From an uncultured Ralstonia sp. (GTDB taxonomy: Bacteria; Pseudomonadota; Gammaproteobacteria; Burkholderiales; Burkholderiaceae): a stretch of DNA of 45,120 bases. Below the pieces are notes generated by a model, which made no database searches, was not told the origin of the DNA, and saw only the letters and a list, made by a program, of their open reading frames with translations. The stretch's first letter is position 1. Every line of letters begins with the position of its first letter. Made by a program: the position numbers and the translations under genes. Below are positions 16,176 to 23,358 of this stretch, in pieces. The DNA lies in the NCBI GenBank assembly GCA_913056305.1, contig CAJXMR010000018.1, forward strand, positions 1 through 45,120, given 5' to 3'.

Positions 16176-17457
16176 CGTCATCTTCTCGGTCGTTGATCTT
16201 GTTCGGCTGCGCGTTGTCGTCATCGGGCGGCGGCGCCTGGAACGGCTGCTGGTTGGTGCCGGTCGCCCCCATGTTGAGCGCCACCAGCGGCTCGTCGAGC
16301 CCTGGCAGCGGCGCATAGTTCTCGGCCAGGCGCACTTCGTTGCGCGTGAGCGCGCCCATGCTGACCATCGCGGAGTAGTAGGTCGCCCGGCTGTTGGCGT
16401 CGCCGCGCATCAAAGCGGCGAAGTCGAATTCGCAGTCCAGCCCTTCGTTGTCGAGCATCAAGTCGGCGCGGATGCTGGCCTCCCAGCGCTCGGCCCAGGG
16501 ACGCATGGTGTAGCGCACGAACTCGATCGACTGCTGCTCGATGTTGTTGTTGGTCGCGCGGTCCAGGTCCGCAATCATGTGCGGCGGCACGCGGAACAGG
16601 CGCGCGATATCGGTGACCTGGAACTTGCGCAGCTCCAGGAACTGCGCCTCCTTGTTGGTGACGCCGACCTCGTGGTACTTCATGCCCGCTTCCAGCACCA
16701 GCACCTTGCCGCGATTCATCGCGCCCTGCGCGTTCTGGTAGGACTCGCGGAAATTGTCTCGGGCGGGCTTGTCCTTGAAGGTGCCCGGATATTCGATCCA
16801 GCCACCGGTGGGCTTGGCATCGTTGGCGAAGAAGCGCGCGCCGTAGTCTTGGGCGGCTAACGCCAGGCCAAAGCTCTCGCGCGCCATCTCGATCGGCGAC
16901 AGGCCGATCATGCCGTCAGAGGACAGTCCACGTAGATGCCAGACCGCGCCGCGCGGCAGGATGGTCTGGTTGCCGAAGCGGTCAAGGATGCGATAGCTGT
17001 ACTCGTCGGCCTGGGTATTCGAGAGCACCAGACTGACTCGGTCCGGGTGGATCGGGATCAGGTCGGTGATCTCGCCAGCGGCATTGCTGACGATGCGACA
17101 GAACGCATTGCCGCGCAGCGCCAGGTGGCCCATCAGCATCTCGCGCCACTCGAACGGGTTTTGATACCGGTTCGGGCGGATATGGAACAGGCGGTACAGC
17201 CAGTGGTCGCGCACTTCCACCTTGCCGCGCTTGGAGCCGGGTCGATAGAGGATGAACGGCAACGAGGCCATGCTCTCGGCCAGGATGCGCACGCAGGCAT
17301 AGACGGCGGAGAGCCGCAGCGCCGACTCGGACGAGATGCGCGCGCCGCTCATGCTGCGCACGGTGACCGGCTCGAACCAGAACGATCCCCACGGACTGCG
17401 ATCGTCCGAGTCCGAGCGTGGCCCGAGACGTCGGAAGAAGTCGGCGACCTTGCCCAT
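16165..17457 (-). CDS. HK97-family portal protein
   Basis: A 430-residue portal protein that forms the dodecameric DNA channel. The patterns ESALRLSAVYACVRILAES, SLPFILYRPG, GHLALRGNAFCRIV and the clip/stem segment FRVPPHMIADLDRATNNNIE are hallmarks of HK97-type portals. The ATG at 17457 shares its first base with the stop of the large terminase; a GTG at 17460 is also possible. The C-terminus is acidic, ending in a DDD run, and overlaps the protease start by 11 bp. Confidence 0.95.
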   Translation of the reverse strand: MGKVADFFRRLGPRSDSDDRSPWGSFWFEPVTVRSMSGARISSESALRLSAVYACVRILAESMASLPFILYRPGSKRGKVEVRDHWLYRLFHIRPNRYQNPFEWREMLMGHLALRGNAFCRIVSNAAGEITDLIPIHPDRVSLVLSNTQADEYSYRILDRFGNQTILPRGAVWHLRGLSSDGMIGLSPIEMARESFGLALAAQDYGARFFANDAKPTGGWIEYPGTFKDKPARDNFRESYQNAQGAMNRGKVLVLEAGMKYHEVGVTNKEAQFLELRKFQVTDIARLFRVPPHMIADLDRATNNNIEQQSIEFVRYTMRPWAERWEASIRADLMLDNEGLDCEFDFAALMRGDANSRATYYSAMVSMGALTRNEVRLAENYAPLPGLDEPLVALNMGATGTNQQPFQAPPPDDDNAQPNKINDREDDDET

Positions 17458-19166
17458 CACAGCACCATCAGCTCGTAGCTGCTGTCGATCACGATGCCGT
17501 CACCCGGTTTGATCGCACGCGAGATCGCCATGATCAGAGCGACGATGCCGTCGATCTTGTTCTCCGGGCGCTCCTTCCTCGGGTAAATGTTGTCCTTGGC
17601 GTCCAGATGCGCGACCACGTTGGAGGCCATCCAGGCCAGTACCGGATCGCCGTCGTGCACCAGCTTCCTCTGCAGCACAAGCGCCTCCAGGGTCTTCATC
17701 GGCTCGCTGAAATTGAGCACCGTCGGCCGCACCTCGATCATGGGCAGGCCCTCAGCCAGCATGCGGGTCGAGAGCTGCGTGGCCTGGAACGGGTCGAAGG
17801 CCACGGCCTGGATCTGAAAGCGCGAGGCCATCTCCGTCAGGTCGGCCTCGATCCAGCCGAAATCGATCACATTGCCGGGCGTCACGGTCAGCCGCCCGGT
17901 ACGCATCCAGCCTGGGTACTGGCTGTTGCCGGCGGCCTGGACCGTGTCCTCGGGCAGGTAGTACTTGCCGAACACCGCGTAGGCATCAGCGATGTCGGGA
18001 TGCTGGAACACCAGCACCAGCGCCGCGATGTCGGTCTTGCTGGCCAGATCCAGCCCGACCCAGCAGGGCTGGCCCTCGAAGGCGTCGAGATCGAGCGTGG
18101 AGTCGCCGCAGGCGTCCCAGGCCCGCATGTCCATCCACGCCGTGTCGGCGTTGACCCACTCGTTCAGGTGCTTGGTCTTGAAGTTGTTGATGGCGCTGGG
18201 CAACTGCATGGCCTTGGCCTGCAGCGGTCCCAGCACCTCCGGGCGCACCGAGATGCCCCAGTTGGGATTGGCCTTGATCAGCGCCGGCTCGGTATCCCAG
18301 GCGTCGCCGTCATCCAGCCCGTAGATGATCCCGAACTGGGTGTCGTCCTGGATCACCCCGTCGAGCAGCTTGGTGACGAAGGTGCGCACCTCGTAGCAGA
18401 TGCCGGCGCGGTTGCTGCCGGCGGTGGTGATCACCCAGAGCAGTGAGTTGTCGCGTTTACCGGTGCCGGTTTCGACCACGTCATAGACCGTGCGCGTCTT
18501 GTGGGCGTGCAGCTCATCGACGCAGCCGAAGTGGATGTTCAAGCCGTCCAGCGTCGAGCCCTCGGCCGACAGCGCCTCGAACTTGGAGCCGCTGGCCAGC
18601 ACATGCATGTTGTGCGCGCCGACGTTCACCGCGAAGCGGCTGCGAAAGCCGGCACTGCGCCGCGCCATGGTCTGCGCGTCGCCGAACACGATGCGCGCCT
18701 GGTCACGCGTGGTGGCCAGTGAATACACCTCGGCGCCCCCCTCGCCATCGGCGGCCAGCATGTACAGGCCCACCGCCGAGGACAGCGTGGACTTGGCGTT
18801 GCCGCGCGGCACCTCGATGTAAGAACGGCGGAACCGTCGCTTGCCGTCGGACTTCACCCAGCCGAACACCGTCGAGAGGATGAACACCTGCCACGGTTCC
18901 AGGCTGATCGGCTCACCGGCCAGCGGCCCCTTGACGTGCGGCAGCCGCTCGATGAAGGCGCACAGGTTGTCGGCGGGCTGAAAGGTCCGGCCTTCCTTGT
19001 CCTTCAACTTCGGGTTGAAGCGGTAGGGGCTGGCCTTGCCCGTGTACCGGGCCAGATCATCGAGCTGCCGGCGACAGGCCTGTTGCACCCAGCGGCAGGC
19101 CAGGATTTCTCCGGCCACCACCGCTTCGGCGTAGCGACGAGCGACGGTGGCGTAGTTAGAGCTCAT
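17457..19166 (-). CDS. Terminase large subunit
   Basis: A 569-residue terminase large subunit (packaging motor). The N-terminal ATPase has a Walker A-like motif EVPRGNAKSTL (about residue 117) and an acidic pair in FGCVDELHAHK (about residue 212) that fits Walker B. The C-terminal RNase H-like nuclease starts at CWVGLDLASKTDIAALVLVF (about residue 370). MSSNYATVARRYAEAVVAGE is the chosen N-terminus; it is a typical HK97-type start, and the longer frame is shadow of the glycosyltransferase gene. It overlaps that gene by 11 bp. Confidence 0.95.
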   Translation of the reverse strand: MSSNYATVARRYAEAVVAGEILACRWVQQACRRQLDDLARYTGKASPYRFNPKLKDKEGRTFQPADNLCAFIERLPHVKGPLAGEPISLEPWQVFILSTVFGWVKSDGKRRFRRSYIEVPRGNAKSTLSSAVGLYMLAADGEGGAEVYSLATTRDQARIVFGDAQTMARRSAGFRSRFAVNVGAHNMHVLASGSKFEALSAEGSTLDGLNIHFGCVDELHAHKTRTVYDVVETGTGKRDNSLLWVITTAGSNRAGICYEVRTFVTKLLDGVIQDDTQFGIIYGLDDGDAWDTEPALIKANPNWGISVRPEVLGPLQAKAMQLPSAINNFKTKHLNEWVNADTAWMDMRAWDACGDSTLDLDAFEGQPCWVGLDLASKTDIAALVLVFQHPDIADAYAVFGKYYLPEDTVQAAGNSQYPGWMRTGRLTVTPGNVIDFGWIEADLTEMASRFQIQAVAFDPFQATQLSTRMLAEGLPMIEVRPTVLNFSEPMKTLEALVLQRKLVHDGDPVLAWMASNVVAHLDAKDNIYPRKERPENKIDGIVALIMAISRAIKPGDGIVIDSSYELMVL

Positions 19167-19770
19167 CGGGCGAGAAATCCAAAGACTGGCGAACGCGCCG
19201 GACGGCCCCAAGGTCGCCCATGCGATGGCTTTGGCGCGGATGCTGTCGCCAATGCCGTCCGATGACGGGCAGGTGCAGCACTTCGCCTGCCTTGGCAACC
19301 AGCAGCGTCAGCAGCCAGTCGGAAAAATTGTTGATGTCGGTGGTTTCTTTCAGCACGGCTTCGACGGCCCATCGACGCATCACGATCAGGCCGTGCACAT
19401 GACTGGCGCTGCCCTCGTGCTGCTGGCGGCTGTAGGGGAGGCGCCGCATAGCAATGTCTCGTCCACGTTCGTCGGTCAGCGTTTCGTCGGTGTAGGCCAT
19501 CACGGCCTGCGGGTTAGCATCGAGCGCATCAGCCAGCTGAGTGAAGGTGCTGGCTTCGTACCGGTCATCGGGATCGACGAAGGACACCAGGGGCAAAGTG
19601 CCTTGCATGTAGCCAGCGGCACGCGCCTGGCCGATGCGACCAGGAATTCCCGGCAAGACGTGCAACTGGATCGGTGCGCCCGCGAGGCTGGCGATGCAGG
19701 CCTCGCGCCATTCATCAGGCTCGTTGAGGGTCAGCAGATGAACATCGATACGCGCTTGGGTTGCCATCAT
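19156..19770 (-). CDS. Glycosyltransferase-like protein (GT-A fold), between terminase genes
   Basis: A 204-residue protein with the look of a family 2 glycosyltransferase: MATQARIDVHLLTLNEPDEW at the start, VSFVDPDDRYEASTFTQLAD with a DPDD metal/nucleotide-sugar motif (about residues 61-80), then AVMAYTDETLTDERG. The usual GT2 C-terminal acceptor region is short. It lies between small and large terminase genes, starting 5 bp after the small subunit and overlapping the large one by 11 bp, so it is transcribed with packaging genes. The role may be modification of a phage or host glycan; this is inferred. The start could be either of two adjacent ATGs (19770 or 19767). Confidence 0.7.
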   Translation of the reverse strand: MMATQARIDVHLLTLNEPDEWREACIASLAGAPIQLHVLPGIPGRIGQARAAGYMQGTLPLVSFVDPDDRYEASTFTQLADALDANPQAVMAYTDETLTDERGRDIAMRRLPYSRQQHEGSASHVHGLIVMRRWAVEAVLKETTDINNFSDWLLTLLVAKAGEVLHLPVIGRHWRQHPRQSHRMGDLGAVRRVRQSLDFSPDEL

Positions 19771-19775
19771 TCCAT

Positions 19776-20237
19776 CTATCCCGCGATGTCCGCCCAAGGA
19801 TCGAGATCGTCCTCAGCGGCTTCCATGGGCAGCGTGACACGGGAGCGCGATGCCGGCGTGAAGCCCATCTCGGTCGCGGCCTTGGTCATGATCTGCGCCT
19901 GTTTGTTGGCAATGGCGAGGTACGGCGACTGCATCGGCACGCCAGTGTTCGGCGCCTTCACGAGCAGTCCGGTCTTGCTGATGCCGGCCTGCGCTTTGCG
20001 GTACAGATCAGCGGCGCAGGCCCACACTTCAAGGACCGACATGTCGAGTTTCTTGAGCAGGTGCGGCGGTGCGCATTCCAGCGCATAGCGCCAGGCGGAC
20101 TTCGCGCCCTCGCTCATGTACTCTGGTGGCTCGACCAGATCCCCTTGCGGCTTGGGCTCCCGCAGGTTGGTGCGGCACTTCTGCAGCGTGCCCTTGATTT
20201 GCTTGACGGTGGTGGGCAGCGGCTTGCGTCCGGCCAT
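19776..20237 (-). CDS. Terminase small subunit (P27 family)
   Basis: A 153-residue DNA-recognition subunit. It begins MAGRKPLPTTVKQIKGTLQK, the signature of the P27 family, and carries LREPKPQGDLVEPPEYMSE, then the mid-region KSAWRYALECAPPHLLKKLD and the closing LGFTPASRSRV-like segment typical of the family. With the HNH nuclease just upstream and the HK97-type large subunit downstream, this points to cos packaging. Confidence 0.93.
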   Translation of the reverse strand: MAGRKPLPTTVKQIKGTLQKCRTNLREPKPQGDLVEPPEYMSEGAKSAWRYALECAPPHLLKKLDMSVLEVWACAADLYRKAQAGISKTGLLVKAPNTGVPMQSPYLAIANKQAQIMTKAATEMGFTPASRSRVTLPMEAAEDDLDPWADIAG

Positions 20238-20356
20238 TGGATTCGGGTCCTCGCAGGGGGAGTCCCCCCTGTTTCAATTTGCACGCGGAAAAATTTGACG
20301 GGGCGCGCGGTCTTTTGCGAATCGCGCCCAAGGATTTCACCCCCTACCCGGGGGCA
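20238..20356. other. Candidate cos region (GC-rich inverted repeats)
   Basis: This 119-bp gap between the small terminase and the HNH nuclease holds three inverted repeats: CAGGGGG/CCCCCTG around AGTC (20254-20271), GGGCGCG/CGCGCCC (20301-20307 and 20323-20329), and CCCCC/GGGGG (20340-20354). In HK97-like phages cos lies next to the terminase small subunit and HNH genes. The exact cut site cannot be seen. Confidence 0.4.
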
Positions 20357-20755
20357 TCAAAAGCTGTCGTTGCCGGGCGCCCCAGGCTTGAACGCCGGGT
20401 CACGCGGTTGGCGCGACTCCTGGGCCGTTTTGAGCACGTGGCAGCGGTGGCAGATCGCCTGGCAGTTGTCGGGGTGGTCGGCGCCGCCTTGTGACTTGGG
20501 CACGACGTGGTCCACCGCCACGGCCGGCGTCAGGCGTCCGGACCGTTTGCACGGCTGGCACAGCCCTTGGTCGCGTCGCATGACGAAGGCGCGCAGCTTT
20601 TGCCACTTCGCGCCGTACCCGCGCTGATGCGCACTGCGACGGTCCTGGTACCAGCCGACCTTGTTCCGCTGATGTTCGGCGCAGTAGCCGGAGCCGTCCT
20701 GGACCAGCTTGCCGCAACCGGGGTGGCGACAGGGCGTGGGGGCTTTGCGGGGCAT
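20357..20755 (-). CDS. HNH endonuclease (packaging-associated)
   Basis: A 132-residue HNH nuclease. Zinc-binding cysteines appear in CRHPGCGKLV and YCAEHQ at the N-terminus and in CQPCKRSG. The catalytic core is VDHVVPKSQGGADHPDNC followed by AICHRCHVLKT. Such proteins next to P27/HK97-type terminases take part in cos cleavage. The ATG at 20755 is chosen; an in-frame TTG at 20770 is less likely. Confidence 0.92.
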   Translation of the reverse strand: MPRKAPTPCRHPGCGKLVQDGSGYCAEHQRNKVGWYQDRRSAHQRGYGAKWQKLRAFVMRRDQGLCQPCKRSGRLTPAVAVDHVVPKSQGGADHPDNCQAICHRCHVLKTAQESRQPRDPAFKPGAPGNDSF

Positions 20756-20862
20756 CGATGGCCTGTTCAAGAAAGAAGCGACGAATGCGCCGAAACGACT
20801 TGTCTTCGTGGCGGATTGAAGCGTTCATGCGAACACCATCAACCACGTCGACGGAGATCCAA

Positions 20863-21336
20863 ATGACCACTCAGCTCACACCCGCCCAACACGCCATCCT
20901 GGCCTATGCCCATCAACACACCGAGGGCAAGATCACCTGGTTCCCGGACCACATCAAAGGCGGCGCGCGCAAGAAGGTTCTCGACGGACTGTCCAACCGC
21001 ACTCTGATCACGAACACCGGCGACGACTGGTTCATCGCCGCCGAGGGTTACGAGGCGCTGGGCGTACCGCGCAAGGCGCCGGTCAGCGCCAAGGCGATCG
21101 ACGAGGCCATCGAACAAGCCAAGCCGCGCACGCGCGAGAACAGCAAGCAGGCCCAGGTGATCGCGATGCTCAAGCGACCGGAGGGCGCCACCATCGCGCA
21201 GATCGTTGAGGTGACTGGCTGGCAGCCGCACACGGTGCGCGGCACCTTTGCTGGCGCCTTCAAGAAGAAGCTGGGCCTGACGATCACGTCGACCAAGGTG
21301 AACGGCGGCGAGCGGATCTACGCCATCACCGGCTGA
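20863..21336 (+). CDS. DUF3489-family protein
   Basis: A 157-residue protein on the opposite strand to all flanking phage genes. The C-terminal half (KQAQVIAMLKRPEGATIAQI, then VTGWQPHTVRGTFAGAFKK, ending NGGERIYAI) is the DUF3489 domain, which looks like a winged helix. The N-terminal half (TPAQHAILAYAHQHTEGKI) is a second possible helical unit. A GGAG ribosome-binding site lies upstream of the ATG. The 3' end overlaps the convergent methyltransferase gene by 19 bp. Its orientation suggests separate expression, perhaps in the lysogen. Confidence 0.85.
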   Translation: MTTQLTPAQHAILAYAHQHTEGKITWFPDHIKGGARKKVLDGLSNRTLITNTGDDWFIAAEGYEALGVPRKAPVSAKAIDEAIEQAKPRTRENSKQAQVIAMLKRPEGATIAQIVEVTGWQPHTVRGTFAGAFKKKLGLTITSTKVNGGERIYAITG

Positions 21337-22580
21337 TCCGCCTCCGGCACCGTTCCGAATTTCGCGCCATCACTGGCGCGTATCGCTTCTTGCCCCGTGT
21401 AGTCCTGCCAGCGGCGCACGATCACATCGACATACTTCGGATCGAGTTCGATCAGACGGGCACGGCGGCCGGATTTTTCGCAGGCGATCAGCGTGGAGCC
21501 GGAGCCGCCGAACGGATCGAGCACGATGTCTTTGGTCTTGCTGCTGTTGCGCACCGCGCGCTCGACGAGTTCCACCGGTTTCATGGTCGGGTGCAGATCG
21601 TTCTTGGCCGGCTTCTTGATGTTCCAGACGTCGCCCTGATCACGGGCGCCACACCAGTAGTGATCGGTGCCGTCACGCCAGCCATAGAGGATCGGCTCGT
21701 ACTGGCGCTGATAGTCGGCGCGTCCGAGGGTGAAGGTGTTCTTGGCCCAGATGATGAAGGTCGACCAGCGACCGCCGGCAGCGCGGAAGGCCGATTGCAG
21801 GGTGTCGAGTTCGCTGGAACTCATGGCGACATAGACGGCGCCCTTGGTGACGCCCAAGATGTTCTGGCAGGCGGCAAGCAGGAATGCTTCGAAGCCGTCG
21901 CCCAGGTTGTCGTTCAGGATCGGACGATTCTTGCCGCGCAATTTGTCCTTGGCCGTGTTGGCGTAGTTCACGTTGTACGGTGGATCGGTGAAAGCCATGT
22001 CCGGCAATTCGTCACCGAGCAGCAGCTTGTAGTCGTCCGTCTTGGTGGCGTCGCCACACAGCAGTTTGTGATCGCCCAGCAACCACACGTCGCCCGTTTT
22101 GGAGATGGGTGTTTCAGGCACTTCCGGCACAGCATCGTCGTCGGTGAGCCCGTCCTTGGTAGCTTCGTCGCCTGCGATCAGCGCTTCCCATTCGTCGGGA
22201 GAAAAGCCTGTCAGGCCGAGGTCGAAGCCGGCGTCTTTCAGCTCGGACAACTCAATGCCCAGCAGTTCGTCTTCCCAGGAGGCGTTCTCGCCGATCTTGT
22301 TGTCAGCCAGGATCAGCGCCCGACGTTGGGTGTCCGTCAGATGCTCCAGCGGGACGACCGGAACCTCCGTCATGCCGAGCTTGCGGGCAGCCAGCAGGCG
22401 ACCGTGGCCGGCGATCACATTGTTCTTGCCATCGATCAGGATCGGCGCACCCCAACCGAACTCGCGGATGCTGGCGGCGATCTGCGCGACCTGGGCATCC
22501 GAGTGCTGCTTGGCATTGCGGGCGTACGGGATCAGCGAGTCGATCGGACGGTAGTGGATCTGCAGCGCGCTCATCGGCAT
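21318..22580 (-). CDS. ParB-domain DNA methyltransferase (DNA modification methylase)
   Basis: A 420-residue protein in two parts. Residues about 1-110 are a ParB/Srx-like domain (IPYARNAKQHSDAQVAQI, IDGKNNVIAGHGRLLAA). Residues about 165-405 are an amino-methyltransferase with the catalytic motif DPPYNV (in AFTDPPYNVNYAN) and the SAM-binding motif DPFGGSGSTLIACE near the C-terminus, a permuted order (DPPY before FGGSG) as in beta-class enzymes. It would methylate adenine N6 or cytosine N4. No restriction partner is seen, so it probably protects phage DNA or changes host methylation. No clear ribosome-binding site; the ATG at 22574 is an alternative start. Confidence 0.92.
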   Translation of the reverse strand: MPMSALQIHYRPIDSLIPYARNAKQHSDAQVAQIAASIREFGWGAPILIDGKNNVIAGHGRLLAARKLGMTEVPVVPLEHLTDTQRRALILADNKIGENASWEDELLGIELSELKDAGFDLGLTGFSPDEWEALIAGDEATKDGLTDDDAVPEVPETPISKTGDVWLLGDHKLLCGDATKTDDYKLLLGDELPDMAFTDPPYNVNYANTAKDKLRGKNRPILNDNLGDGFEAFLLAACQNILGVTKGAVYVAMSSSELDTLQSAFRAAGGRWSTFIIWAKNTFTLGRADYQRQYEPILYGWRDGTDHYWCGARDQGDVWNIKKPAKNDLHPTMKPVELVERAVRNSSKTKDIVLDPFGGSGSTLIACEKSGRRARLIELDPKYVDVIVRRWQDYTGQEAIRASDGAKFGTVPEADQPVMA

Positions 22581-22592
22581 TCATAAATGAAA

Positions 22593-22623
22593 AGCCCGCC
22601 GAGAGCGATGCTCCGGGCGGGCT
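22593..22623 (-). terminator. Terminator-like hairpin upstream of the methyltransferase
   Basis: On the minus strand AGCCCGCC (22623-22616) pairs with GGCGGGCT (22600-22593), with an inner GAGC/GCTC stem, and is followed by TTTTC. It stands between a possible promoter (about 22670) and the methyltransferase start at 22580. Confidence 0.6.
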
Positions 22624-22668
22624 ACAAGTCGATTCGATGCGAGACACAGCTCTCGCAACCATAGAGAG

Positions 22669-22674
22669 AATTTA
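22669..22674 (-). promoter_or_regulatory. Possible -10 element of a late-type promoter
   Basis: The minus strand reads TAAATT here, with no good -35 sequence 17 bp upstream. In the 191-bp gap between the DUF6362 gene and the methyltransferase this is the most AT-rich promoter-like element. Downstream comes the hairpin at 22593-22623. A promoter without a -35 would need an activator. Confidence 0.25.
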
Positions 22675-22726
22675 CCCTCGATCGCCGCAAAACGCGACAC
22701 GCCGGAAAGCGTGCAATCCCATCAAG

Positions 22727-22754
22727 CGTTAGCAATGGCTGGCGCTCGTTAGCA
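22727..22754. repeat. Direct repeat CGTTAGCA, 20 bp apart
   Basis: CGTTAGCA occurs at 22727-22734 and 22747-22754, exactly 20 bp apart, about two helical turns. The pair lies just after the DUF6362 stop and upstream of the possible promoter. It could be a binding site for a regulator dimer. Confidence 0.4.
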
Positions 22755-22771
22755 GCCACCAGCAACTTCAC

Positions 22772-23152
22772 TTAATTTCCCGATGCCAGATGGAGTGCCA
22801 CGAGATGCAGGGCCATGTCCCACCGTCGTTGTGCCGTGCGCGGTGCACAACCGAAGCGCTTGGCGATCTCTGACCAGCGATACCGCTCCGCCCGCATCCA
22901 CACGAGGTGTCGTTGGTCCATCTCCAAACACTGCACCCATCGCATGACCTCCAGCATTCTGTCGACATCGGCAGGGCTCGGCGGAAAACGGATGGGTGCA
23001 GGATCGTCGGAGGCCAGGCGTTCGAACTCCGTGCGCACGATCGTCGGCCAGACGTTGAAATAGCCTTGCACCCGCACAGGGGGCAATCGATGTGCAGTGC
23101 GTGCAGCCTCGACAAAACGATCTGCAAGTTCATCGATGCTCCATTCAGCCAT
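22772..23152 (-). CDS. DUF6362-like HTH protein, possible late-gene regulator
   Basis: A 126-residue protein starting MAEWSIDELADRFVEAART. The segment RLPPVRVQGYFNVWPTIVR is typical of the DUF6362 family. The C-terminal half (LVWMRAERYRWSEIAKRFGC, then APRTAQRRWDMAL) is a helix-turn-helix like sigma region 4. It is the last gene of the early operon, with an AAGGAG ribosome-binding site 8 bp before the ATG. Its position matches that of late regulators (lambda Q). A role in switching on the late operon is inference. Confidence 0.75.
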   Translation of the reverse strand: MAEWSIDELADRFVEAARTAHRLPPVRVQGYFNVWPTIVRTEFERLASDDPAPIRFPPSPADVDRMLEVMRWVQCLEMDQRHLVWMRAERYRWSEIAKRFGCAPRTAQRRWDMALHLVALHLASGN

Positions 23153-23357
23153 GGCGACGCTCCTTGTTCCCATACAGGCGGTTGCCAATGCGACGGAGCA
23201 GCTCACGCTCGGACCAGTCGAGTCGTGTGTCCTCGGGTGAAATGACGAGGATGTGCTGGTCGAGCCATCCCTCGCGTTTGATCTCTTCGGGATCTCGTCG
23301 GGGCTCTGGCACGAGCCGTCCCAGCGGGCTGCGGTACTGAGGTGTGGGGATCTTCAT
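23145..23357 (-). CDS. Small phage protein, unknown function
   Basis: A 70-residue protein starting MKIPTPQYRSPLGRLVPEP. It is rich in charged residues and has a PRRDPEEIKREGWLDQHIL segment followed by a helical C-terminus (DWSERELLRRIGNRLYG). An AGGAGG ribosome-binding site stands 6 bp before the ATG, which supports translation. It overlaps the DUF6362 gene by 8 bp. I do not recognise the family. Confidence 0.7.
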   Translation of the reverse strand: MKIPTPQYRSPLGRLVPEPRRDPEEIKREGWLDQHILVISPEDTRLDWSERELLRRIGNRLYGNKERRHG

Positions 23358-23358
23358 G

